Shown here: positions 49,842 through 58,243 of the stretch, piece by piece
How positions within the stretch are numbered: position 1 is the stretch's first letter
Layout: each line of letters begins with the position of its first letter
Assembly: GCF_025673445.1 (NCBI RefSeq)
Contig: NZ_JAOVQN010000011.1
Location: 62,001-126,000, forward strand
Reading direction: 5' to 3'
DNA: 64,000 nt
From: Ruegeria_B marisflavi
GTDB taxonomy: Bacteria; Pseudomonadota; Alphaproteobacteria; Rhodobacterales; Rhodobacteraceae
Program-made: the position numbers and the translations under genes
Notes under the pieces: generated by a model
The model's database searches: none
What the model saw: the letters and a program-made list of their open reading frames with translations, nothing else
Told to the model about the DNA's origin: nothing

Positions 49842-52082
49842 ATGGCAAGTATCGGCAAGATCGCCCGCCGCACCTTTCTGATCGGATCGGCCGCCATCGT
49901 CGGCGGCGTGGCGTTTGGCGCCTATTACGTCTCGCGCCCCGCCCCCAACCCGTTGAAGCCTGGCCCAGGCGAGGCGGCGCTCAACCCCTTTGTGCTGATC
50001 AACCAGCAGGGCGTCACGCTCTTTGCGCCACGCGCCGAGATGGGTCAGGGGGTAATGACCACCTGGGCCGCCCTGATCGCCGAGGATCTGGATGTCGAAC
50101 TGGATCAGGTCAAGGTCCTGCATGGTCCAGCAGCGGTGGCATACTACAACACCGCTCTGATGGGAGAGGCGCTGCCGGGCAAAGGATATGATCAATCCGA
50201 CTTCATGCATGGTCTGGCAGAAACGCTGGGGGTCGTCGGCAAGCTGATCGGCGCTCAGGTGACTGGTGGCTCCACCTCAATGGTGGACGGGTTCGAACGG
50301 ATGCGCGAAGCGGGGGCCGCGGCCCGGGAAACCCTGAAAGAGGCAGCCGCCAAGTGTTTGGGCGTGCCCCGCGACCGGCTCTCGACCAAGGCCGGCAAGG
50401 TTATCGCGCCGGATGGAACCGAGATCGCATACACCGAACTTGCCGAAGAGGCCGCCCGGCTCGACCCGGTCGAAGGCGCACTGCGCAGCCCGTCCGACTG
50501 GCGCCTGCTGGGGCGCAACCAGCCGCGCCTCGATATGGTGGGCAAATCTACCGGAACCGCCGAGTTCGGGATCGACGTCCGCCTTCCCGGAATGAAGTTT
50601 GCCAGCCTGCGCATGTCCCCGCGATTGGGCGGGGGCATGAAGTCCTTTGACGACAGCGCGGCGATTGCCATGCCCGGCGTGGAACAGGTCGTAGATCTTG
50701 TCACAGGCGTTGCGGTTGTGGCCAACAACACCTGGCTGGCGATGCAGGCGCTCGACATGATTGCGATCGAGTGGGAAGACGCGCCCTATCCGCCCGACTC
50801 GGAACAAATCTTCGAAACCATCGCCGCCGCGTTCGAAGGCGAGGCCAACTCGACGCTGCGCGATGACGGCGATATCTCTGCCGTGCCCGCGGGCAGCACA
50901 ATAGTCGAAGCGGAGTACCGCATCCCCTATCTGGCACATGCAACCATGGAGCCGATGAACGCGACTGCGCTGTTCACGGGTGACCGGTTGCAGGTCTGGA
51001 GCGGCAACCAGGCGCCCGTGTTTGTGCAGAACCACTGCGCAACCGCCGTTGGGCTGGAGCCCGAGCAGGTCGAGATTCACACGACTTACATGGGTGGCGG
51101 ATTTGGCCGGCGCGGCGAAGTCGACTTTTCTGTTCTGGCCGCGCGTGTCGCGCGGGAACTGGAGGGGGTGCCGGTTCAGGTGACCTGGTCGCGCGAAGAG
51201 GACATGCGCCACGACTTTTACCGTCCCGGCGCCATCGCCCGGTTCCGTGGTGCGGTGCAGGATGGAAAGGCGATCATGGTCGATGGCAGTATCGCCGCGC
51301 AATCCTGCGCGCAGCAAGGCGTTGACCGTTGGTTGGGTCTGCCTGCGGCAGGTCCCGACAAGGCAACCGTGGACGCGGCCTTTAATGCCCCCTACGCGAT
51401 CCCCAACTTCCGCGTTCGGGGCTATCTCGCGGAAATGGCAATCCCCGTCGGGTTCTGGCGATCTGTCGGCGCATCGATGAACGGGTTCTTTTTCGACACG
51501 TTCATCGACGAAATGGCCAATGCTGCCGGACAGGACCCGCTGGTTTTCCGGCTGGAGCTTGCCCGTGCCGAATGGTCCCCCGCTGCCGCCGTACTGGAAG
51601 CGGTGCGTGACATGTCCGGCTGGACCGGCAAGACACCCGAAGGTGTTGGACGTGGTGTCGGGTTCACCTATTCTTTTGGCACACCAGTCGCTCAGGTTGT
51701 CGAGGTCGTGGCCGAGGACGCGGGCATTCGAATCGCTAGGGCATGGATTGCTGCGGACGTAGGTCTGGCGCTGGATCCGGGCACGGTCGAGGCGCAGCTT
51801 GTCGGCGGAATGATTTATGGCCTGTCAGCAGCCTGTTTTGGTAAGATTACGTTCTCAGACGGCGAAGTCGAACAGATGAACTTTCCCGACTATGAGGCAG
51901 TTCGGATGCACAACACGCCCACCTTCGATGTTCGAATTCTGGAAACAAAGAACCGGCTCAGCGGTGTGGGCGAACCTGGAACACCTCCGGCGATGCCGGC
52001 ACTTGGCAACGCCTTGTTCGATCTTACCGGCAAGAGGGTACGTAGCCTTCCCATGTCAGAACATTTCGACCTTCTGACCTGA
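49842..52082 (+). CDS. iorB: isoquinoline 1-oxidoreductase-type molybdopterin subunit (Tat-exported)
   Basis: Catalytic subunit of the xanthine oxidase superfamily, IorB-like, 746 residues, binding molybdopterin. A twin-arginine signal is visible (IARRTFLIGSAAIVGGVAFG), so it acts in the periplasm, carrying IorA with it. Cofactor motifs are MGQGVMTTWAALIAEDL (about 67-83), MGGGFGRRGEVDFSVLA (about 418) and the GVGEPGTPPAMPALGNA loop with the likely catalytic Glu. No FAD subunit is encoded, as in IorAB and related aldehyde dehydrogenases that pass electrons to cytochromes. Substrate unknown; N-heterocycles or aldehydes are candidates. Confidence 0.9.
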   Translation: MASIGKIARRTFLIGSAAIVGGVAFGAYYVSRPAPNPLKPGPGEAALNPFVLINQQGVTLFAPRAEMGQGVMTTWAALIAEDLDVELDQVKVLHGPAAVAYYNTALMGEALPGKGYDQSDFMHGLAETLGVVGKLIGAQVTGGSTSMVDGFERMREAGAAARETLKEAAAKCLGVPRDRLSTKAGKVIAPDGTEIAYTELAEEAARLDPVEGALRSPSDWRLLGRNQPRLDMVGKSTGTAEFGIDVRLPGMKFASLRMSPRLGGGMKSFDDSAAIAMPGVEQVVDLVTGVAVVANNTWLAMQALDMIAIEWEDAPYPPDSEQIFETIAAAFEGEANSTLRDDGDISAVPAGSTIVEAEYRIPYLAHATMEPMNATALFTGDRLQVWSGNQAPVFVQNHCATAVGLEPEQVEIHTTYMGGGFGRRGEVDFSVLAARVARELEGVPVQVTWSREEDMRHDFYRPGAIARFRGAVQDGKAIMVDGSIAAQSCAQQGVDRWLGLPAAGPDKATVDAAFNAPYAIPNFRVRGYLAEMAIPVGFWRSVGASMNGFFFDTFIDEMANAAGQDPLVFRLELARAEWSPAAAVLEAVRDMSGWTGKTPEGVGRGVGFTYSFGTPVAQVVEVVAEDAGIRIARAWIAADVGLALDPGTVEAQLVGGMIYGLSAACFGKITFSDGEVEQMNFPDYEAVRMHNTPTFDVRILETKNRLSGVGEPGTPPAMPALGNALFDLTGKRVRSLPMSEHFDLLT

Positions 52083-52103
52083 TCCAAACCCACACAGACA
52101 GAT

Positions 52104-52130
52104 AACCCGCGCCCAGTAGCGCGGGTTTTT
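52104..52130 (+). terminator. intrinsic terminator of iorAB
   Basis: AACCCGCGC (52104-52112) and GCGCGGGTT (52119-52127) form a 9-bp stem with a CCAGTA loop, running into TTTTT, 21 bp after the iorB stop. Confidence 0.92.
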
Positions 52131-52290
52131 CGTCCACAATTTTAACACAAATGTTTCTCAATCCGCCTCAATCCGAACGTTGAAGCGTCAATGTCCTCAC
52201 CTAGAAATGACGATGGCGGGACCGGCCAGCTCCGATTCCAACGCAATGACAAGGTGAGGCAAGCGCAGGCCAGCGCGGAAGGTGGAACAA

Positions 52291-54450
52291 ATGCCCAGCG
52301 GTTATCTCGTCACGCTCGGTACCGATCAGGATCTGTCACTTGCCGCCAGTATCGGCGGTGCGCTGACCAGTTTCACTACCGATCAGTTGATTGGGGCTGG
52401 CGAGTGGGCCTGGGCGGGCACAGTAGGCGGCACCACCTACTATAACGAATTGGAATCCGGCCAGTATTACCTGGCCACCGATGGAAACTTGTATTTCGTT
52501 CCAGATTTGGGCGCAGTCAGCACCTTGTCGGGAGCCGAGGCCGTTTCGGCCCCCTATTTTTCACCATTCAACAAGGTTCAAGGAACAAGCGGCAGCGACC
52601 TAATCGACGACACCTACGTTGATAACAACGGAAACTCGGTCGACAGCGGCGAAGGGACGGGACCGGGAGGTCATGGTGACCAAGTTTACGCGAACAAGGG
52701 CGACGACACCGTCGACGCCGGGTTGGGTGACGATCTGGTCTATGGTGGATCAGGAAATGACGATATCCAAGGCGGCGACGGAAACGATCTGCTTTATGGC
52801 GACGGTCAGAGCGGCAATACCGAATCTCTGAACTGGTATGCAGAGGGGACCGACGGTACCGACCTGTCGGCAGGGTTCACGCAGTCGACCGGACAAATCG
52901 ACGTGACTGTCAGCTTCAGCGACGATGGTAACAACAACCCACTGTTTCAGGTCGATACGGGCGAAGAAACCTATGTAGAGGCAGGTGAAGCACAATCGAA
53001 CCACTCTTCGCTCTATCTTTTCGGCAACGGGCGTGGCGCCACCTCTACCACGACGATTGAATTTGCGGCGGGAGCGAATAGCGATGTCGAGGATGAAGTC
53101 GAAAACGTGGTCTTTCGTATCAACGATATCGACTGGGCCAACCGCAATCACCGCGACATTCTTCAGGTCAATGCCTATGATGCCGACGGAAATGCTGTCG
53201 CTGTGACCCTGACGCCGACAGGAACAGGAACAAATCCCGATACCGTATCCGGCAACACAATCACCGCAGGCAGCCAATCAGATAGTGCTCTTGACGAGTC
53301 AGGATCAGTATTGGTCGAGATCGCTGGGCCCGTCCAATCCATCGAAATCATCTACGAAAACTCGCTCAACGGGACCCAAGCAATCTGGGTCAGCGATATT
53401 TACTTCGACACCAGAATCCCGCCAGAAGGTAACGACACCATCGATGGCGGCAGCGGCAACGACACAATCTTCGGCCAGGGCGGTGATGACTCGCTGCTTG
53501 GCGGCGAAGGCAACGACGAACTCGGCGGCGATGACGGATCAGATACTCTGTCCGGTGGCGCAGGGGACGACCAGCTGAATGGCGGTCAAGGACCGGATTT
53601 GATCTTTGGTGGCGGCGGTCAGGACACCGTCACAGCATCGCACGGCGACACCCTAGATGGCGGCGATGGCGACGACTTGTTCGTTCTAACCGATCTTGGG
53701 GAAACCGGTGGCGGCAGTATCGAAATCGTTGGTGGCGAAGGCGATGAAACGAGTGGTGACACACTCGACCTTGGCGGGGTCGTAGATCTCAGCACCATCA
53801 ACCTCACGACAAACTTGCCAGGAGAAAAAGCGGGAACCGTCGAACTTTTGGACGGCACCCTGGTCACTTTCTCCAATATCGAGAGCATCATCTGCTTCAC
53901 ACCTGGTACACTGATAGCCACTGCGCATGGGCCGCGCCCCATCGAGAGTTTGCAAACTGGGGATATGATCGTGACTCGCGACAACGGGCTGCAACCGCTG
54001 CGCTGGATCGGCAGCCGCACCGTCGCCGCCCATGGCAAGCTCGCGCCGATCCTGTTGGATTCGAGTCTTTTGCGAGGGGCGACTGCACCTTTGCTGGTCT
54101 CTCCGCAACACAAATTGCTCTGGTCAGGATCGCGCGCCCAGATGTACTTCGGCGAGCCCGAAGTTCTGGTCGCGGCCAGTCACCTGCTTGAAAACCCTGC
54201 CGCGACCCGAGTCGAAGGCGGCCATGTAACTTACATCCACCTCATGCTGGACCGGCACGAGATCATTTATGCCAACGCCGCCGCCACCGAAAGTTTCTAT
54301 CCCGGCGACGAAGGTCTCTCGGCCCTCAGCGATTGCGCCCGTGAAGAGATGTTCTATCTGTTTCCCGAATTGCGCAGCCACAATGGCGCATTCGGCGCCA
54401 CCGCCCGGCCCTGCCTCAAGGCGCACGAAGCGCTCATCCTGGCCGCCTGA
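52291..54450 (+). CDS. RTX-repeat protein with C-terminal Hint domain
   Basis: A 719-residue acidic protein. Calcium-binding RTX nonapeptides occur in two blocks, about 128-175 (GGSGNDDIQGGDGNDLLYGD) and 380-450 (GGSGNDTIFGQGGDDSLLGG), with a beta-rich module of about 200 residues between them. A Hint_2-type domain starts at C535 (CFTPGTLIATAHGPRPIESL) and includes PLRWIGSRTV and LLVSPQHKLLW. There is no N-terminal signal, so type I secretion is likely. Hint domains can cleave or splice before the Cys, which could release or anchor the N-terminal part. ATG 52291 follows an AAGGTGG site. Confidence 0.87.
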   Translation: MPSGYLVTLGTDQDLSLAASIGGALTSFTTDQLIGAGEWAWAGTVGGTTYYNELESGQYYLATDGNLYFVPDLGAVSTLSGAEAVSAPYFSPFNKVQGTSGSDLIDDTYVDNNGNSVDSGEGTGPGGHGDQVYANKGDDTVDAGLGDDLVYGGSGNDDIQGGDGNDLLYGDGQSGNTESLNWYAEGTDGTDLSAGFTQSTGQIDVTVSFSDDGNNNPLFQVDTGEETYVEAGEAQSNHSSLYLFGNGRGATSTTTIEFAAGANSDVEDEVENVVFRINDIDWANRNHRDILQVNAYDADGNAVAVTLTPTGTGTNPDTVSGNTITAGSQSDSALDESGSVLVEIAGPVQSIEIIYENSLNGTQAIWVSDIYFDTRIPPEGNDTIDGGSGNDTIFGQGGDDSLLGGEGNDELGGDDGSDTLSGGAGDDQLNGGQGPDLIFGGGGQDTVTASHGDTLDGGDGDDLFVLTDLGETGGGSIEIVGGEGDETSGDTLDLGGVVDLSTINLTTNLPGEKAGTVELLDGTLVTFSNIESIICFTPGTLIATAHGPRPIESLQTGDMIVTRDNGLQPLRWIGSRTVAAHGKLAPILLDSSLLRGATAPLLVSPQHKLLWSGSRAQMYFGEPEVLVAASHLLENPAATRVEGGHVTYIHLMLDRHEIIYANAAATESFYPGDEGLSALSDCAREEMFYLFPELRSHNGAFGATARPCLKAHEALILAA

Positions 54451-54459
54451 TCTCGCGTT

Positions 54460-55239
54460 TTACGCAGACTTCTGCATGGCGGGTCTGGATCGGCCATCGG
54501 CCCAGGCGCGCACCGCGTCACCAAATGCCGTGAACAGCGGCCGCGACACCGGGTCGTTCGCGGCATCCCACTCGGGATGCCATTGAACCGACAGGGTAAA
54601 GCCCGGCGCGTCCTTGACATAGATCGCCTCGGGGGTTCCGTCAGGCGCTACGCCATCGACAACCACGCGGCAGCCCGGACACTTGATCCCCTGGCCATGC
54701 AGGGTGTTCGTCATAACTTCGCTGGCGCCGAAAATACGGTGGAAAACACCCCCCTCGTTGACAGTGACCACATGCCGAAGGGCGAACTTCTCCTCCAGCG
54801 TGCCATCCGGAGGCATCCGGTGGTTCATCCGCCCGGGCAGATCGCGTATCTCTGGATGCAATGTCCCGCCCAGCGCAACGTTGACCTCCTGAAAGCCCCG
54901 GCAGATGCCCAGAAAGGGTTGCCCGCGATCGACACAGGCCCGCACCAGCGGCAAGACAATGGCGTCCCGCGCCCGGTCGAATTGCCCGTGCGCCTCGGTT
55001 TCATCCTCGCCATATTCCTCGGGGTGCACGTTTGGCCGCCCCCCCGTCAGTAGGAAGCCGTCGCAAGTTTCCAGCAACTCCTCCACAGAAACAAACCGGG
55101 GATCCGCCGGGATCAGCAGCGGCAGGCATCCCGCCACATTCGCCACGGCGTCCGAATTCATCGTCCCCCCTGCATGGGTCGGATACTGATCGTTAAGCAG
55201 ATAGGAATTTCCGATGATCCCAACAACAGGCCGCGCCAT
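54460..55239 (-). CDS. puuD: gamma-glutamyl-GABA hydrolase-like class I amidotransferase
   Basis: A 259-residue class I glutamine amidotransferase-fold hydrolase like PuuD, which cleaves gamma-glutamyl-GABA in putrescine breakdown. The nucleophile elbow is GICRGFQEVN (C113), with GGTLHPEIRDL next, and the catalytic H221 and E223 lie in VQWHPEWD. N-terminal MARPVVGIIGNSYL at ATG 55239 begins the fold; the frame opens at 55269. No other puu genes are adjacent, so the substrate is inferred from family only. Confidence 0.83.
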   Translation of the reverse strand: MARPVVGIIGNSYLLNDQYPTHAGGTMNSDAVANVAGCLPLLIPADPRFVSVEELLETCDGFLLTGGRPNVHPEEYGEDETEAHGQFDRARDAIVLPLVRACVDRGQPFLGICRGFQEVNVALGGTLHPEIRDLPGRMNHRMPPDGTLEEKFALRHVVTVNEGGVFHRIFGASEVMTNTLHGQGIKCPGCRVVVDGVAPDGTPEAIYVKDAPGFTLSVQWHPEWDAANDPVSRPLFTAFGDAVRAWADGRSRPAMQKSA

Positions 55240-55361
55240 GTTTCCCCTCTTGTCACATGCCTTATGCAAAGGTTATCCCGCGCTCCAGCGGCCCGCAACA
55301 GCAACAGCAGGCCAACAAGGGCGCAACCCCCTGTTCAAATGCGCACAATCGCCGCGCTGCC

Positions 55362-55787
55362 TCAGATTTCACCAGCCAGACCGGCGGCCTCGATCCCGGC
55401 CATCGCCGCAATCGCATCATTGTCCGAGCTGTCGCCCGTCACGCCCACCGCCCCGATCACCGCGCCTTTCTTGTCCCGGACCAGCACGCCGCCCGGCACC
55501 GGGATCACCTTGCCGCCATAGACGCCGTTGACCGCCGCCATGAAATAGGCCTGCGCCTCGGCGCGCGCCATCTGCGCGGTTCCCGCCATGCCCAGCATGA
55601 CCGATCCATAGGCCTTGCCCTGAGCTATGCCGAACCGGCCCGGCGCCGCCCCATCCTCGCGCTCGAACGCGATCACATGGCCGCCCGCATCCAGAACCAC
55701 CACCGACAGCGGCTTGAGCTGCATCTCGCGGCCCTTCTCCAGAGCCTTGCGAATGATCATCCGCGCACGCCGCAAACTGATTGCCAT
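55362..55787 (-). CDS. glcG: GlcG/HbpS-like protein
   Basis: A 141-residue alpha-beta protein of the GlcG/HbpS (DUF336) family, small proteins linked to glycolate operons and heme binding. Markers are SVVVLDAGGHVIAFEREDGA and the C-terminal VRDKKGAVIGAVGVTGDSSD with NDAIAAMAGI. It lies downstream of malate synthase G in the same direction, an arrangement also seen in the E. coli glc operon (glcG-glcB). Function is not established; ATG 55787 begins the conserved sequence. Confidence 0.87.
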   Translation of the reverse strand: MAISLRRARMIIRKALEKGREMQLKPLSVVVLDAGGHVIAFEREDGAAPGRFGIAQGKAYGSVMLGMAGTAQMARAEAQAYFMAAVNGVYGGKVIPVPGGVLVRDKKGAVIGAVGVTGDSSDNDAIAAMAGIEAAGLAGEI

Positions 55788-55805
55788 CTTTCCGCTCCCT
55801 GTTTC

Positions 55806-55859
55806 TTTCTGGTTGAAAATACTCTCGGGGGAGCGCGAGGGGGCAGACAGCCCCCTCGC
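55806..55859 (+). repeat. intergenic hairpin repeat, copy B
   Basis: TTTCTGGTTGAAAATACTCT, a G-run, then the strong hairpin GCGAGGGGGC (55835-55844) with GCCCCCTCGC (55850-55859) around an AGACA loop. It lies between glcB and glcG, 15 bp past the glcB stop, so it may uncouple expression of the two. It matches copy A in sequence and hairpin loop. Confidence 0.82.
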
Positions 55860-55873
55860 TCCCGCATTCTCAA

Positions 55874-58021
55874 TCACGCACCAAGGCTGGCCTTCAGCTC
55901 CAGCCGCCGCGCATGCAGCACCGGCTCGGTATAACCCGAAGGCTGCACCCGCCCCTTGAACACCAGATCGCAGGCCGCCTGAAAGGCGATGCCGTCAAAC
56001 CCCGGCGCCATCGGGCGATAGGCCGGATCGTCCACGTTCTGGTCATCGACCACCGCCGCCATCTTGCGCATCGCCGCCATCACATCTTGCGCATCCACAA
56101 CACCATGGTGTAGCCAGTTGGCGATATGCTGGGCCGAGATACGGCAGGTGGCGCGGTCCTCCATCAGGCCCACGTTGTTGATGTCGGGCACCTTGGAACA
56201 GCCAACGCCCTGATCGACCCAGCGCACAACATAGCCCAGAATGCCCTGCGCGTTGTTCTCGACCTCGCGGCGGATCTGCTCGGGCGACCACTTGCGGAAA
56301 CTGGCCAGCGGGATTTCCAGGATGCCGTCCACATGCGCCCGTCGCCCGCCCGCGCGCAGCGCGGCCTGCACCGCAAAGACATCGACCTTGTGATAGTGCA
56401 GCGCATGCAGGGTGGCCGCCGTCGGGCTGGGCACCCAGGCGCAGTTGGCGCCCGCCTTGGGGTGTTCGATCTTGGTCTCGATCATCGCCGCCATCCGGTC
56501 GGGCATCGCCCACATGCCCTTGCCGATCTGGGCCTTGCCCGACAGGCCACAGTCCAGCCCGATATCGACATTGAGGTTTTCGTAAGCTGTGATCCAAGAC
56601 TTGCGCTTGATGAAATCCTTGCGGCTGAACGGCCCCGCCTCCATCGAGGTATGGATCTCGTCGCCGGTCCGGTCGAGAAAGCCTGTGTTGATGAAGCAGA
56701 CCCGCGATTTGGCGGCGCGGATACATTCCTTGAGATTGACGCTGGTGCGTCGCTCCTCGTCCATGATGCCGATCTTGACCGTGTTGCGTGGCAGGCCGAG
56801 AATATCCTCGACCATGTCGAAGATCTCGACGGCATAACCCACCTCTTCCGGCCCATGCATCTTGGGCTTGACCACATAGACCGAACCTGAGACGGAGTTG
56901 CCGCCATCCCGTTTCAGGTCATGCATGGCGATCAGCGTGGTGCAAAGGGCATCCATCAGACCCTCGCCAATCTCGCCGCCCTCGCCGTCCAGAACCGCCG
57001 GGTTGGTCATCAGGTGACCGACATTGCGCACCAGCATCAGCGCCCGGCCCTTGACCGTCAGGTCGGAACCATCCGGCGCGGTATAGCTGCGGTCGGCGTT
57101 CAGCGCTCGGGTGAACGTCCCGCCGCCCTTGCTGACTTCCTCCGTCAGGTCCCCGCGCATCAGGCCCAGCCAGTTGGAATAGGCCAACACCTTGTCTTCG
57201 GCATCGACGCAGGCAACCGAATCCTCGCAGTCCATAATGGCCGATACGGCGCTTTCCATGACCACATCCGCCAGTCCGGCCTGATCGCGACTGCCTACGG
57301 GATGCGTGCGGTCGAACACCAGTTCCACATGCAGACCGTTGTTGCTCAGCAACACCGCTGATGGCGCCTTGGGATGACCGCGGAAGCCGACAAATTTCTC
57401 AGGATTCGCCAACGGCTGGTCATCAACCAGAAGCGCCCCGTCATGCACGTGGTAACGATGCGCGTCGGCGTGGCTGGTCCCCTTGATTGGAAACGCCTCG
57501 TCCAGGAACACCCGCGCCCGCGCCACAACCCTTGCGCCGCGACCCCGGTCGTACCCACCGGCAGGGGCCGGACCACCCATGGCATCGGTGCCGTAGAAAG
57601 CGTCGTACAGGCTGCCCCAGCGGGCATTGGCCGCGTTCAGAGCATAGCGCGCGTTGGTTATTGGCACCACTAGCTGCGGGCCAGGAACGGTTGCGATCTC
57701 GGGGTCGACATTCGCTGTTTCGATCTCGAACGCCTCGCCCTCGGGCAAGAGATAGCCGATCTCGCTCAGAAACGCCTTATAGGCCTCATGGTCGTGCGGC
57801 TGATCGCGGTGGGCAATATGCCATGCGTCGATGCGGGCCTGAAGATCCTCGCGTTTGGCCAGGAGCGCCCGGTTCTTCGGCCCCAGTTCGGTCACCATCC
57901 GCGCCAGACCTGTCCAAAAGGTCTCCGCCGTCACACCGGTTCCAGGCAATGCCCTATCTTCCACAAAAGCGGCCAGTTCCCCCGCCACCTGCAACCCGCT
58001 CCGATCAACCCTGCCCGCCAT
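55874..58021 (-). CDS. glcB: malate synthase G
   Basis: Condenses glyoxylate with acetyl-CoA to malate. The product has 715 residues, close to the 723 of E. coli GlcB and clearly the G type. Family regions include NARWGSLYDAFYGTDAMGG, AVSAIMDCEDSVACVDAEDK, VYVVKPKMHGPEEVGYAVEI, FINTGFLDRTGDEIHTSMEA (catalytic region) and NCAWVPSPTAATLHALHYH. A GGAGG ribosome site supports ATG 58021; the frame is open further upstream to 58180. It shares a 222-bp divergent region with pepN. Partner GlcG lies downstream. Confidence 0.96.
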   Translation of the reverse strand: MAGRVDRSGLQVAGELAAFVEDRALPGTGVTAETFWTGLARMVTELGPKNRALLAKREDLQARIDAWHIAHRDQPHDHEAYKAFLSEIGYLLPEGEAFEIETANVDPEIATVPGPQLVVPITNARYALNAANARWGSLYDAFYGTDAMGGPAPAGGYDRGRGARVVARARVFLDEAFPIKGTSHADAHRYHVHDGALLVDDQPLANPEKFVGFRGHPKAPSAVLLSNNGLHVELVFDRTHPVGSRDQAGLADVVMESAVSAIMDCEDSVACVDAEDKVLAYSNWLGLMRGDLTEEVSKGGGTFTRALNADRSYTAPDGSDLTVKGRALMLVRNVGHLMTNPAVLDGEGGEIGEGLMDALCTTLIAMHDLKRDGGNSVSGSVYVVKPKMHGPEEVGYAVEIFDMVEDILGLPRNTVKIGIMDEERRTSVNLKECIRAAKSRVCFINTGFLDRTGDEIHTSMEAGPFSRKDFIKRKSWITAYENLNVDIGLDCGLSGKAQIGKGMWAMPDRMAAMIETKIEHPKAGANCAWVPSPTAATLHALHYHKVDVFAVQAALRAGGRRAHVDGILEIPLASFRKWSPEQIRREVENNAQGILGYVVRWVDQGVGCSKVPDINNVGLMEDRATCRISAQHIANWLHHGVVDAQDVMAAMRKMAAVVDDQNVDDPAYRPMAPGFDGIAFQAACDLVFKGRVQPSGYTEPVLHARRLELKASLGA

Positions 58022-58243
58022 GCGCAGCCCTCCAGCCTCAAAATTCGTGTGCAACCGTATGCCGGTTCCAATTAGAACGAAAGTTTCCGATAGGCAACAA
58101 TTCGGTAAATCTATTTGACCAATTACCAAGGTATATTCTCTACTCCGCCCACGGGGCGACCACGTCCGGGACAGGCGCATGGCTTGCGCCCCCTTCGCGT
58201 TCTTCCTAACGTCGCGAACAATCCGTTACAGACCGAGGTTCCA

